Source of the DNA: Pleionea litopenaei
Lineage (GTDB): Bacteria; Pseudomonadota; Gammaproteobacteria; Enterobacterales; Kangiellaceae
Assembly (NCBI RefSeq): GCF_031198435.1
Contig: NZ_CP133548.1
Location: 2,266,001 to 2,330,000, forward strand
Direction of reading: 5' to 3'
DNA length: 64,000 nucleotides
This document shows, piece by piece, positions 34,425-45,006 of this stretch. The notes under the pieces were generated by a model. It did no database searches. It was not told the origin of the DNA and worked only from the letters and a program-made list of their open reading frames with translations. How positions within the stretch are numbered: the first letter of the stretch is position 1; each line of letters opens with the position of its first letter. Position numbers and translations under genes: made by a program.

Positions 34425-36302
34425 TTGGATTTTGACTCATACAAAGCACTTATTATGAGAGTTAAAACTGGAAAACAACTACCAGACTCCGTATATATCC
34501 ACATTAGCGCAATTAACACAATACCTGAAAATATAGTTAAAGTAATCGAAAGAATCACAAACGCGCTAAAGATTCCTTCAGCAGACTGGAATATTTTGAA
34601 GCTCTACAAGCGTGACTTTAAAGTTGCATTTTTACACTATCCAGATTTCGAAACGCATGGTTACCCTGCATTAAGACATAGCTTCACTGTCGACTTGTCA
34701 AAGCTATCCGTCAGAAAAGCCTCGTATGAAAAATCTGATAACCCTCCGATTCTTCATCGGAAAGACACCTTTGTTAAATCTGATTTTGAGTTACATTCTT
34801 TGTTCAAAGAGATAACCGCTGAAGGAGAAGAGATAGGATTGTATGAAAGTCCCAGATCCATAGGCTTCAAAAAGAACTGGGAGCGGCTTATATCTAATAA
34901 AGGGTACTACCTTGATGAAGCTGGACGGCTTCATCCTAAAGCGAACCGCGATAAGAATAAAATTGTAGTAAGCATTACAAATGAAGTTGAGATTGAGAGG
35001 CATAAAACAGCCATAGACCGCAACCAACTATCTCAACCAATGCAGATATTGGCTAAACACAATTATTTTAATGGCGACTATTCAGTTTTAGATTACGGTT
35101 GTGGCAAAGGTGATGATATGCGTGAGCTGGAAGCTCACGGTATTGATATATCAGGATGGGACCCGGTGCATTGCCTTGATGGGGACTTATTGAATGCCGA
35201 CATCGTAAATCTTGGGTTTGTCATCAATGTCATTGAAGATAAGGATGAGCGCCTAGAAACACTAAAACGGGCTTGGGAATACGCTGATAAGCTCCTGATA
35301 GTTTCAGTTATGATTGCAGGAGAATCGTTAATCCGGCAATTCACTCCTTACAAAGATGGCGTAATAACCAGCAGAAATACTTTTCAACGTTACTTCACCC
35401 AGTCAGAATTCAGGTCTTATATTGAATCATCACTAGATGAGTCTGCTATCGCTGTCGGGCAAGGCATATTCATTGTTTTCAAAGATAAAATTGAAGAACA
35501 AAACTTCCTATTAGAAAGACAACACGTACGGCGTGACTGGCAACAAAAAACACAAAGACAAATTCAATCTCGCCAACCCTCAATCAGAAAAGATCTTATT
35601 GATAAGCATCTTGCTCTGTTCACGGACTTTTGGGAAACATCACTAGAGCTTGGGCGCATTCCCGCAAACAATGAATTTGAGTTTTCAGACCAGATTCGTC
35701 GGGTAGCAGGATCTCACATCAAGGCGCATAAGGCGCTTATTGAACATTTTGGCAATGACCTCTTTGAAGAAGCTCAAAGCAAACGTAAAGACGATCTACT
35801 GGTCTATTTCGCGCTGGGCTTATTCGGAAAGAGAAAGCCTCAGACAAAAATGCCAGATGGGCTGAAGCGTGACATTAAAACCTTCTACAACAGCTACAAT
35901 GATGCCATTGAGCAAGCCAGGGAAGTGTTGTTTTCTATGGGAAACTCTGACCTAATCGAAGAGTCGTGCAACAAGGCATTTGACCTTCTGAAAAGTGGAT
36001 ACTTAGAAGACGGCCATAGCTACACTTTCCATACTCGCCACTTGGGCGACTTACCGCCAGAGCTCAGAATTTATATTGGTTGTGCCACGCAGCTCTATGG
36101 AGACTTGGATAATTTTCATCTTGTTAAGGCGCACATGACTTCAGGCAAAGTTAGCCTAATGCGCTATGACGATTGGAATAAAGATACACCGCTGTTGGTC
36201 GAGCGCATCAAAATCAAAATGAGGGAGCAAGATGTTGATTTCTTTGATTACAGTGGAAAGTTTACCCCTCCACCGCTCGAAAATAAGAAACTATTTATCT
36301 AG
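34425..36302 (+). CDS. DNA phosphorothioation-associated putative methyltransferase
   Basis: A 625-aa protein of the dnd-related methyltransferase family that travels with phosphorothioation gene clusters. The SAM-binding motif I is LDYGCGKGDDMREL near residue 225, followed by ISGWDP; INVIEDKDERLETL lies further on. The start is taken as TTG 34425, seven bases after GGGAGG, because the frame upstream would include the ribosome site. It is convergent with sspH, 1 bp between stops. Its target and role are not known; modification of DNA near phosphorothioate sites or regulation of restriction are possibilities. Confidence 0.85.
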   Translation: MDFDSYKALIMRVKTGKQLPDSVYIHISAINTIPENIVKVIERITNALKIPSADWNILKLYKRDFKVAFLHYPDFETHGYPALRHSFTVDLSKLSVRKASYEKSDNPPILHRKDTFVKSDFELHSLFKEITAEGEEIGLYESPRSIGFKKNWERLISNKGYYLDEAGRLHPKANRDKNKIVVSITNEVEIERHKTAIDRNQLSQPMQILAKHNYFNGDYSVLDYGCGKGDDMRELEAHGIDISGWDPVHCLDGDLLNADIVNLGFVINVIEDKDERLETLKRAWEYADKLLIVSVMIAGESLIRQFTPYKDGVITSRNTFQRYFTQSEFRSYIESSLDESAIAVGQGIFIVFKDKIEEQNFLLERQHVRRDWQQKTQRQIQSRQPSIRKDLIDKHLALFTDFWETSLELGRIPANNEFEFSDQIRRVAGSHIKAHKALIEHFGNDLFEEAQSKRKDDLLVYFALGLFGKRKPQTKMPDGLKRDIKTFYNSYNDAIEQAREVLFSMGNSDLIEESCNKAFDLLKSGYLEDGHSYTFHTRHLGDLPPELRIYIGCATQLYGDLDNFHLVKAHMTSGKVSLMRYDDWNKDTPLLVERIKIKMREQDVDFFDYSGKFTPPPLENKKLFI

Positions 36303-36303
36303 C

Positions 36304-39300
36304 CTAGTTAATCCAAGCCAATCGAACTTTTTCTGCAAGATCAAATATTTCATCTTCATGAATGAAAGGAACCTGAGCCAGAATTATTTTGCCTTCGCCG
36401 GATAATTTCGCAGCGAGATGTCCTCGACCTAACAGGCGCTCAGCCCCCGGCTCATCGAGAACCAAAATAGAGTTTCGTTTATCAGCAACTTTTAAAACCA
36501 ACCTGTTGGTCAGATTGGCTCTTAGCTGCATCGGAAGAGCGTCTTTATCAGGTCTTTGGGTTACAAGAATCAAATTAATTCCAGCCGCTCTTGCTTTGAC
36601 CCCCAAGCGATTAGCATTCAATTCTACTGCATCACGATAGTCACTTATCATCATCCAGTCGGCCAGTTCATCATGAAATAGCCAGATGCGTGGCAGGCGT
36701 TCTTCTGGAGGAACTTTTTTATTAAATTGATCTAACTTAGTAACTCCCGCTTCGGCTAGTAAATGGTTTCTTCTTTCCATTTCGGCCACTAGTTCTTCAA
36801 GTGCAGTAACCGCCTGATCACGATCAGTAATTAGCTCGCCATCTAAATGAGGCATATTTCTAAGCCAAGGAAAATCAATACCGGCTTTCGGGTCTATCAT
36901 ACGAATTCTCGCGTTCTCTGGTGAATTCGTGGCGCAAATATCAAGAAGCAAAGACTGAACGAGGACGCCTTTACCACTTCCAGTTTCACCAGCAATAAGC
37001 GTATGAGGGCCGTGATGTTGAAATCCACCAAAATCATTTCCCACATTAAGATAAAGAATTTGTCCGTCAGACTCACATGCACCCAAGAGTAAACTCATAT
37101 TGCTGAATGGAGCGGACTCTGGAAGTTCTCGCTGTTTCCATAGATCCTTCAATCCAAGAATTGTACGACGTGGGCGCTTGACCATGATGATGACTTCCAT
37201 CGGTGCGGCCAGCACATTGATTACATCAATAGCGTGTGAGGTTAGAAGCTCCTGCCGTTTCTTTTCGACTTTAGGAACGGTTAAATCATCAGACCCTCTT
37301 AAACGTACAAGAGCAGCATTCGGTGTTAGCCTTGCATCAACAAACTCTGCGGTCATGTCATAACCGCGTAATGCTTTTTGAAGCTGACTAACAGTGTGTT
37401 TCAGCCATTGTTGCGACTCTGGATCATTTTCATCTAAATCTCGCCCGGAATTAACCCAGTTAGCTACTGCATCAGAAGGCCATTGATGGTTAGAAATGTT
37501 GACTTCAGTAGATTCTTCAGGAGTTTCGGGGTCACCCTGGGCGCTGGTAGTGGTTGTATTATTGCCTAAATCCTCACTAACTTCGGTTTGCCCTGAATTG
37601 GACTCTACTACTTCAGGATTAGTATTTGATTTGACATCATCACTTTGGGTTTTTAAATCTGTTTTCTGATTTTCATGCGCCACATTGATTTTGGAAGACA
37701 AGTGAACAACAGGATCTTTACTTGAATTTGATTCTCCATTTGTGCCTTGTACTAAAGCACGAAATGCAGCTGCTACTCGCGGTTTATCAAATACTTTTTG
37801 TTGGCAATGTTCCATACCTTTCAATGGAACATAGTCACCAGCATCAACGTATTCCAAATCATCATGCACAAACACATGCGAAAATCCGGAAACTCTTATC
37901 TGTACGTTATCCTGTCTAACTTCATCAGACCAACGATGAAGATCCCATCCTCCAGTAACATGTGAACTGAATGGCTCCATGCCTTCAAGCATAAAATCAC
38001 CCAAACGATGTAACCAAATATCTCTGTCTATTCTGTTTCGGTCAGGATCTAAAGCTCGGCTAATACGGGCAACTGTTTCTTCAAGTTGTTTAGCAGACTT
38101 CTTAGCATGTGATTTATATCCATTTGATGTGACATACTTAGCTTCTGAAACACACACTAACAAACAGTGTTCGCCATCGATAATTTTCGGCGATATAGCC
38201 ATTATGTCGGCAATCTGCTCTTCTTTTTGACCAAACCAGGAAGCAAAATCGTCAAGAAAGTACCAGCCAGTAGGAAATTCTGAGTCGCCTAAACTATTTT
38301 CTATTTCTCGCATAGACAGGACTATGCCGAGTAATTCATTTGCGTAATGACCATATCTGGCTGCACGCATTACTACCTGACCTGATAATTTGTTCGCACG
38401 ATTTATTAAGTCATTTAAGACTGTATCAGGATCTGAACCTAGTATATCTGGATCGAGCCGATTTAACCTTTCATTTAGCAATGCACGAAGTAAGCGAGGC
38501 TGTGATGTAGTGGAGACAATAATGTTTCGATTAATCGTTCGTTCATGAATATGACGTATAACATGAATATCATTGTTACTAAGTAAACGACGATCTACCA
38601 ACTCATCAAAATTAACAACCCATTCACCAATTTTATGGGTCTCATCGAATATATTGGCTACTTCCCCATCTCTGAAGTTAACTTCACGAGCTGGTATGAC
38701 ATCACCAGACAACGCATTGTCACCATATAGATAAGAATGAAGAGCGTTGAGATAAAGCTGTCCCGCTCTTGGTTGTGATGGTGCTGCTAAATAAACGGAT
38801 GTGGATGTGTCAGCAGGCCCTACGGGACGCCTTCTTGACCAGCGTACCGGAGTATTTTCAAGAAAAGTGGGAGATCTATCACCCGGCGCAGGTTTCCATA
38901 CAAGTTTTGCGTTTCTGGATACTACATCCTGTAAAGCTACGATATCAGTAAGTCTCGCGGTTTCATCCTGATTTTCAACTAGAGCCGCATCCAGAAAGCC
39001 AACCCTGAGACGTGACAGGAAGTTTCTGGCTGCTTCACTCGCCATAACCGATCCGGATTCTTCACTTACGGCAACATTTTGTTGTTCATAGATCCTACGC
39101 ATTTGCTTTGGTCGTGAGTGCGTCAACAATAGATCACACTGTAGTTCGTTTTCTTTTTCTACTTTACTCGATAATTCGGACGCGAGCGCTCCGGGAAGAG
39201 CTTTTGACTCAGCGTTATAGAGAACCAGAGAAAAATTACTCCTCTCGTGAGGGAGTAGATTTAAATACTGCTCGCCAACTTTTCCAAATGCTTTGGCGGC

Positions 39301-41619
39301 AATATCCGGATCTACATCAAGACTAGTATTACCATTATTATCAACACCCGTTACAGGCGATTCACAGAGCGTATAATCAAAAACCGTATCAGCAGATGAT
39401 AGGAGTATGGATTGCTCATTACAAAATCCAAGACAGACCTCCGGATAGTAATCTTCTGACAGTTCCAGCTGAACCTGACCAAATAGTAAATCTGCGCGTT
39501 CAATAGCTGATTCATCTGCTTGCAACACTTGTTTTAACAGGCTACTACATTGATGCGCTTTGACACTGATCTCAGCGAGCCTGAGTGGATGCCAAGGTGT
39601 AATAATCGAGGCTGGTGAACCAGCACCTATGTCCGCCACGCCGATTCTAAATAATTCTTTCCACAGCCTTTCACGGGCCATGTCTTTATTAGCTTCTGAA
39701 AGTAGCTTATTTAGTAATTCACCAAATGTTTCAGCTTGCGTTACTAGCGATTCCGAGCCAATGCCATCTTCTGATATCCAACTACGTATCGCAGTAGTAT
39801 ATTGCATTCGAAATGTATCAAAGGCTGCGACAATGGAGTCTACTTGCTGCTTTGAAAGCCAAGCATTAAGTGCGTTAATTTCATTTATTATCGTTTCCGC
39901 CCGATTGCCACTTTCCCGGTTAGGAGCAACCAGTCTACCATCGTTACTGTTATTGACATCTCTAATAGTATTTATGTCCTCAAGAGAAATTCTTTGCACG
40001 TTTCCTTTTGTGCTTACAGTTTGTCTGGTAATGTCAGCGGTCGCGAGCAAACCGGATTCATCATTGTTATTTGCCAGGCTAATTAGATCGTCAGGAAGCG
40101 CGGTTGCTATAGCATCTACTGGCATTTCCCAATAAAAAACCAGTTTAGAGGCAATACCATCAGGATCTAGTACAGCTTCGAACTTTAGGGTGCGAGCATC
40201 TTTAGAACCTGAAGTGACTTTTGCCAATCCTTCATCGCTAATTTCGGGAAAGTAAAACTGATCAAGTTTCCCAAAGTCCAGTTCGATATTGGGAGCTAAT
40301 AAGTTAGATAACCCGTGATATCTAAATGCAAAATACCGTGCTACTTTTGGATTCTTTCCTTTCCAAAAACTCTTTTTTTCACTATTTGGGATACTAAGTT
40401 TTAAGGTCGGAGCACTAAGTTTGACATCCCGGTTTTTTTCACGTAACCGATGAGTGGTATCTATCAGACCAGTGAGGAAATTCGAATAGGTCTGGGGATT
40501 GCGGTATATATATTTTTCCCACGAGCTTGAAAGGTTTTTATCCCGACTTAAATGTTCACGATAGGATTCGTAAAACTCCTGAAGATCATCTGAAGGAATT
40601 TTCGGAAATGTAGCAGAAAGAAGATCAATTTCCTCTGCTTGCAAAGGATCATCAAATTCGTCTTCAAAAAACTGTTTCGTTTTATCACCCAGAGGCAAGG
40701 CTTGTGTTCGCGTAACACCATCAAATAGATCGGAGATTGAAAGCCAATCTAGAGCAACCAAATTTTGTTGGGTATCAAGCCACTCATCAGGGGTTAAATC
40801 AGCTGCGATGAAATCGCTAATAATTTGTTGTTCATCTGGACTAAACCGGTCCTTTATTTCTTCAAAATTCTTTGATAGCTGATCAGAAATTGCTTCCCCT
40901 TTTTCGTTTTCATGGACAAGAAGCGGACGGATTCGAGTGTGCAATCTCCTAAATATTTTGTTCCATTCTATTAAATGGTCTCGTTTTGCATCTGAGATAC
41001 GATCAAAGTAACCAGAGTTGCGGGGCAACTTCAAGCTAGGAAGCGCATTGTCAACGGCTTTTTGTAAAGGAAGTCCCTGATCTAATATCCCGATTGAAAT
41101 AGATAGGACAAAATCAGCATACGTTTCAATCGTTCTTGCTGCATGTGTTTCATTAGCCGAAATGAGGGCCGTTTTTAAATGTGCTCTTTTACGGTCATTA
41201 AGTATTTGGCTTGTAATACCTGATTTTTCAATCCAGGAATCATATTCTGAACGAAGGGTGTCAGTTTCGATTTTGGTAATTTTCTCTACACTCTTATCAT
41301 TGCGCTGTAACTCCTCTTGTGAAGCTGCAAATAGTACACCTCGTTTCCCGTCAGGTAATTTGCAGTGTCTCCAATGAGTAATAGATTCATTACTTAGTAA
41401 CTCAGCTGGTAACGTAGAATTACGGTCAAATACCTCAGATACTTTAATTTCAATCAAACTAGCTAATTGTTGATTATTATTAGCTGCTTCAGCAATAGCC
41501 GTTACTAGCGAATCCTCCAGTCCAACCATGCAAAATCTAACTGTTCCTTCCGCATCCCTTGAAAGCTGCTCACTTATATAGGACAGGGCAACAGCAGAAA
41601 TTAAATTATTTCTGTTCAT
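36304..41619 (-). CDS. Phosphorothioate-dependent restriction protein SspH/DptH (FtsK-HerA-like ATPase)
   Basis: A 1771-aa protein, the largest in the island. The C-terminal 350 residues carry an FtsK/HerA-type motor: Walker A GETGSGKGVL, Walker B IWLFHDELADWM, and an arginine-rich VTQRPDKDALP strand. The N-terminal 1300 residues are a large helical and beta region seen in DptH/DndH. DptFGH-type complexes damage DNA that lacks phosphorothioate. ATG 41619 overlaps the sspG stop as ATGA and follows GGGGGA, so it is preferred over the in-frame ATG at 41655. It is the last gene of the operon. Confidence 0.9.
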   Translation of the reverse strand: MNRNNLISAVALSYISEQLSRDAEGTVRFCMVGLEDSLVTAIAEAANNNQQLASLIEIKVSEVFDRNSTLPAELLSNESITHWRHCKLPDGKRGVLFAASQEELQRNDKSVEKITKIETDTLRSEYDSWIEKSGITSQILNDRKRAHLKTALISANETHAARTIETYADFVLSISIGILDQGLPLQKAVDNALPSLKLPRNSGYFDRISDAKRDHLIEWNKIFRRLHTRIRPLLVHENEKGEAISDQLSKNFEEIKDRFSPDEQQIISDFIAADLTPDEWLDTQQNLVALDWLSISDLFDGVTRTQALPLGDKTKQFFEDEFDDPLQAEEIDLLSATFPKIPSDDLQEFYESYREHLSRDKNLSSSWEKYIYRNPQTYSNFLTGLIDTTHRLREKNRDVKLSAPTLKLSIPNSEKKSFWKGKNPKVARYFAFRYHGLSNLLAPNIELDFGKLDQFYFPEISDEGLAKVTSGSKDARTLKFEAVLDPDGIASKLVFYWEMPVDAIATALPDDLISLANNNDESGLLATADITRQTVSTKGNVQRISLEDINTIRDVNNSNDGRLVAPNRESGNRAETIINEINALNAWLSKQQVDSIVAAFDTFRMQYTTAIRSWISEDGIGSESLVTQAETFGELLNKLLSEANKDMARERLWKELFRIGVADIGAGSPASIITPWHPLRLAEISVKAHQCSSLLKQVLQADESAIERADLLFGQVQLELSEDYYPEVCLGFCNEQSILLSSADTVFDYTLCESPVTGVDNNGNTSLDVDPDIAAKAFGKVGEQYLNLLPHERSNFSLVLYNAESKALPGALASELSSKVEKENELQCDLLLTHSRPKQMRRIYEQQNVAVSEESGSVMASEAARNFLSRLRVGFLDAALVENQDETARLTDIVALQDVVSRNAKLVWKPAPGDRSPTFLENTPVRWSRRRPVGPADTSTSVYLAAPSQPRAGQLYLNALHSYLYGDNALSGDVIPAREVNFRDGEVANIFDETHKIGEWVVNFDELVDRRLLSNNDIHVIRHIHERTINRNIIVSTTSQPRLLRALLNERLNRLDPDILGSDPDTVLNDLINRANKLSGQVVMRAARYGHYANELLGIVLSMREIENSLGDSEFPTGWYFLDDFASWFGQKEEQIADIMAISPKIIDGEHCLLVCVSEAKYVTSNGYKSHAKKSAKQLEETVARISRALDPDRNRIDRDIWLHRLGDFMLEGMEPFSSHVTGGWDLHRWSDEVRQDNVQIRVSGFSHVFVHDDLEYVDAGDYVPLKGMEHCQQKVFDKPRVAAAFRALVQGTNGESNSSKDPVVHLSSKINVAHENQKTDLKTQSDDVKSNTNPEVVESNSGQTEVSEDLGNNTTTTSAQGDPETPEESTEVNISNHQWPSDAVANWVNSGRDLDENDPESQQWLKHTVSQLQKALRGYDMTAEFVDARLTPNAALVRLRGSDDLTVPKVEKKRQELLTSHAIDVINVLAAPMEVIIMVKRPRRTILGLKDLWKQRELPESAPFSNMSLLLGACESDGQILYLNVGNDFGGFQHHGPHTLIAGETGSGKGVLVQSLLLDICATNSPENARIRMIDPKAGIDFPWLRNMPHLDGELITDRDQAVTALEELVAEMERRNHLLAEAGVTKLDQFNKKVPPEERLPRIWLFHDELADWMMISDYRDAVELNANRLGVKARAAGINLILVTQRPDKDALPMQLRANLTNRLVLKVADKRNSILVLDEPGAERLLGRGHLAAKLSGEGKIILAQVPFIHEDEIFDLAEKVRLAWIN

Positions 41620-43145
41620 GAGCGTCCCCCAAATGGATTTTCTACATAGGCACAATCATCCGATAGCCTTCGGAGTAATCCGAGTGTTCGTAGCCGTTGC
41701 TCTAACCTCTGGGTATTCTGCATAAAAGCATTTTGATCGGATGGCAGATGGCCAAAAGCTTTTTCTGCTTCCGCTACACCCACGATAAGTCGGAATCTCT
41801 CATATAGTTTGGACAGAAAACGGTGATACTCCTCGCGGCCATCAGTTACAATGCACATAACTAATGCCTTCAACAGTAAGTCGTCAGGAGAATACCAGGT
41901 GCCAGCTCCGCGTCGTGATACGGACAATCCGATCTGTCTTGACCACTCAGAATGAACTTTTGCTACATGTTGCTGATGTCTCTTGTCAGCATAAGATCGA
42001 AGAGAGTTGAATATCGTCTCAGGGTCCCCAGAAGGAGCTCCATCATCAGGATTCCAAAAAAAACGTTCAGTTAAGAAGAGCCTCGCTGCTTCCGGAGGAG
42101 ATACAGCAGAGTGAACGCTAAACCATTCAGGAGCGTTTAGAGCCGATTCAGCGTAAGCCCTAACCGCTCGTGATGATAGAACCCTGTTAGCTGAAAAATT
42201 TTCTTTGGATAGCTCGAATATCGACGTCCTTTTAGGCGATGCGATTTCAAGTACGATTTTAGGTTCCGAATCACTACCAATCTCTTCATTTGAACGGCGG
42301 AGCATATAAAGGAGCATGTGCAATGATGATAGTCTCATCAAAGGATCTAACAACGCTTCACCAGGGACATCTAAATCAAGTAATTGTAACCAGGTACTAG
42401 CCAGCTCGCTATATTCTGGTCTTGTTTCAAAAGGAAGATAACCAATACGGTTGGTTACGGAATTCGAAGATCTATCATAATCCGGTGGCAATAGAGCATT
42501 AATGACATTGTTCCATGATTTATCATCACTGAGTAATATGCTCGATATCTTATTTGAAATCTCCGGACCCGATCCACTACGGTTCAGCATTAAATATAGT
42601 AATTCGCCTCCACGCGCAAAGAACCTCCTATCTGGACTTCCGTTTATATTTGTTGGCAAGTCTGCATAAAGACAATTCGATCCATAAGGAAAAATAAACT
42701 TCGAACTCCAGCGACGCTGGCGATGAGGTTCCACTGAAGTGGTTTGATAAAACTCAACTATGCGTGCAAGCCTGGAAAACGAAACGAACTTCTCTTTAAG
42801 AAAACTAAAATCATAATCATCATTGAATTGTTTTAGCCAGGAATTCCACATTTCCGTATCTGAACGGCCAACGCTTTCAATATATTGCAAGTGTGGATTA
42901 TTAAAGATGAGTTCTCTTAGTGGAATTAATCGTGGAATAGAATATGAAAACTGCTCGTGAGAACCGGTTTGATTATTCTCATTTAATGCGTGACCTGTTG
43001 TTTGTCGGGAAACAAAAATGGATAAAAATTCCAGAAGGACTAACCACGGAGTCTGATCGTTATAAAATCTGTGACCCCAGATTGCTTCATCGATCCAAAT
43101 GTTAACGTCTTTTGTGAATCTGGATGGAGGATCGAGTCTATTCAT
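41616..43145 (-). CDS. Phosphorothioate-dependent restriction protein SspG/DptG
   Basis: A 509-aa protein with the family N-terminus (NIWIDEAIWGHRFYNDQTPWLVLLEFL) and repeated WSRQIGLSVSRRGAGTWYSPDDLLLKALV-like C-terminal elements (shown in part). DptG is a required member of the FGH restriction trio, but its chemistry is not established. Its ATG overlaps the sspF stop and its stop overlaps the sspH start, so all three are made in coupled amounts. Confidence 0.88.
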   Translation of the reverse strand: MNRLDPPSRFTKDVNIWIDEAIWGHRFYNDQTPWLVLLEFLSIFVSRQTTGHALNENNQTGSHEQFSYSIPRLIPLRELIFNNPHLQYIESVGRSDTEMWNSWLKQFNDDYDFSFLKEKFVSFSRLARIVEFYQTTSVEPHRQRRWSSKFIFPYGSNCLYADLPTNINGSPDRRFFARGGELLYLMLNRSGSGPEISNKISSILLSDDKSWNNVINALLPPDYDRSSNSVTNRIGYLPFETRPEYSELASTWLQLLDLDVPGEALLDPLMRLSSLHMLLYMLRRSNEEIGSDSEPKIVLEIASPKRTSIFELSKENFSANRVLSSRAVRAYAESALNAPEWFSVHSAVSPPEAARLFLTERFFWNPDDGAPSGDPETIFNSLRSYADKRHQQHVAKVHSEWSRQIGLSVSRRGAGTWYSPDDLLLKALVMCIVTDGREEYHRFLSKLYERFRLIVGVAEAEKAFGHLPSDQNAFMQNTQRLEQRLRTLGLLRRLSDDCAYVENPFGGRS

Positions 43146-44977
43146 TGTGCAGATATCCTAATTCTTATGTCCTCTGATTGTGCACGCCCTCTCTCATCAA
43201 CCGTAATGGCTTCCAGATTAACTTCATCAGCTGAAGCATCCCGACCAAATACGTCATCGAGTCTTTTTATCAGGCGTAATTTAAAATCAAGAAAGTCTTC
43301 ATGGCATTGCCTTGAGAAACTAGCAGGTAGACTTCCATTTGCCACCCGTACTAAATATTCGAAATGTGTTAGTTGTAGATCCAGGCTGTCAAGATACTCT
43401 GAATCTTTATCCGCTGGATCAATGATTCTAATACTGGGTACGGAGTCATCATTAGAAATAGCAAATTTCAGATATGGATCTCTTCTAGACTTATTAACCG
43501 GCACGTCATGACAAAGGATGGAGGCAATTCTTCCTCTCCCGTCCCCACCAGATGAAGCTAAATGGAGAACGGTGCTATCATCCATCATCATCCCGCAAAA
43601 CGTTCTATTGAGTCCTCGAACAAGTATTTCTGACGTTGAAGTTATTTCCGAGTTGTTGCGCAAGCTTTCAGTAAATGCCAGAAAGTCACCGGAGGATCGG
43701 TAAACAGTTAAATTCCAGTGGTCTAATCCATGTCCACCGGGTAATGAGAAAAAAAGTCGTTGTCGTTGCCTTGAAAGAGCCTGCATAAACTCATCTGTTT
43801 TACTGCGTTCGCCCTCAAGATAATCCGTCAGAAAGTTTTCGTAAGCCCGCGCACCATAATATTGATCACTTGCAACAAAATCTTTGTATTTTCCTGCCCC
43901 ATCGTACTTTCCATAAATCAGTAAATTGTCAAACTTGTTATCGGTTTCTCGTCCTATCCCAAAAGACTCTAGAACGGTGAAAATCTGGTATTGAAGTCTA
44001 TGCCTTGGTTTTAGATTTGCTCCAAATACATTGGCGTAGGGATTTGTAAATCTGAATTCGTCGCGGTTAGCTCTATTCTTAGCTGTAGTACATGTAAGTA
44101 AAATTCTATTCTGCTTACGGTCTCCTAGAATAATGTTTACACACAGAAGTAAAAGATCTCTGATCGGTAAATGCATCCGATTTGCACTGGCCAGTTTAAG
44201 GAGGGCGATAATACGACAACGAAACAATGAATTTCCGTTTGTATTTCTTAGTAGCTGCCTGTTAATTTCAATGGGGCACTTAAGCTCACCATCTTCATTT
44301 AATAAATCCTCTCTCTGGCACTGATCCCATAGAGGATGCTCCACAATTTGTTCGATGAGGTCGTCAAAATGTTTTGATGCATCAAGTCTGCTTAAATTGA
44401 AGAGATTTACTTGAAGACCTTCACTGGAAGCGATATTTTCAACAAGCATATTTTCAATTGTTTTGAAAATATTGATTGCATTACCACCCATTGCTTCCGC
44501 CCAGCCCCGCCAACTCGCAAGCAACTGACCATCATTTGCGGCTATCAGGAAAACTTGTTCAGTATTTTCTCCGGTAAGAGAAGCGGAAACGAGTGGTATC
44601 CAGTGAGCCTTCTCATCTTCGGTTAGTTCACTAAGGTCTTTTATGATGACTAGCTGTATGGATGAGTTCTCTAACTCAATTCCAGCAATTTTCTTTCCTT
44701 GCTGCCATTCATTTACATCACCGCCAAAGTGTTCCCATACTCTTCGGCAATGGTAAGTTTTTCCATCACCTGCCGTACCCGTTAGTATGATGCTATTGGG
44801 TTTGTCTTGCTCAAAGTTTGTAATGACTTCACTGAGTCTTGCAGGCTCGATATGGATAACGGGATCAATACTATGGCGGGCAACTTCAGACTGAATCAAT
44901 TCGTCATACATATTGTCACTAGCCGGTATTGGCCCATAGTGACGCAGAAAATTTACTAAATCATTCCGATTAGCCAC
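43142..44977 (-). CDS. Phosphorothioate-dependent restriction protein SspF/DptF (P-loop ATPase)
   Basis: A 611-aa protein with Walker A LTGTAGDGKT near residue 68 and VVIIKDLSE-like Walker B region, as in DptF/DndF. GTG 44977 is preferred as the start: GGAGAG is eight bases upstream, while the GTG at 44986 almost touches that site. It is the first restriction gene after sspD (29 bp gap, the largest in the operon). It forms the FGH group with the next two genes. Confidence 0.9.
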   Translation of the reverse strand: MANRNDLVNFLRHYGPIPASDNMYDELIQSEVARHSIDPVIHIEPARLSEVITNFEQDKPNSIILTGTAGDGKTYHCRRVWEHFGGDVNEWQQGKKIAGIELENSSIQLVIIKDLSELTEDEKAHWIPLVSASLTGENTEQVFLIAANDGQLLASWRGWAEAMGGNAINIFKTIENMLVENIASSEGLQVNLFNLSRLDASKHFDDLIEQIVEHPLWDQCQREDLLNEDGELKCPIEINRQLLRNTNGNSLFRCRIIALLKLASANRMHLPIRDLLLLCVNIILGDRKQNRILLTCTTAKNRANRDEFRFTNPYANVFGANLKPRHRLQYQIFTVLESFGIGRETDNKFDNLLIYGKYDGAGKYKDFVASDQYYGARAYENFLTDYLEGERSKTDEFMQALSRQRQRLFFSLPGGHGLDHWNLTVYRSSGDFLAFTESLRNNSEITSTSEILVRGLNRTFCGMMMDDSTVLHLASSGGDGRGRIASILCHDVPVNKSRRDPYLKFAISNDDSVPSIRIIDPADKDSEYLDSLDLQLTHFEYLVRVANGSLPASFSRQCHEDFLDFKLRLIKRLDDVFGRDASADEVNLEAITVDERGRAQSEDIRIRISAQ

Positions 44978-45006
44978 TGACCACACTCTCCACTTTATAT
45001 TTTTCT

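Noticed and set aside
39560-40135. Plus-strand open frame of 191 codons opposite sspH
   Set aside because: It is a shadow frame with serine/leucine-rich composition, opposite a gene whose protein has clear domains.
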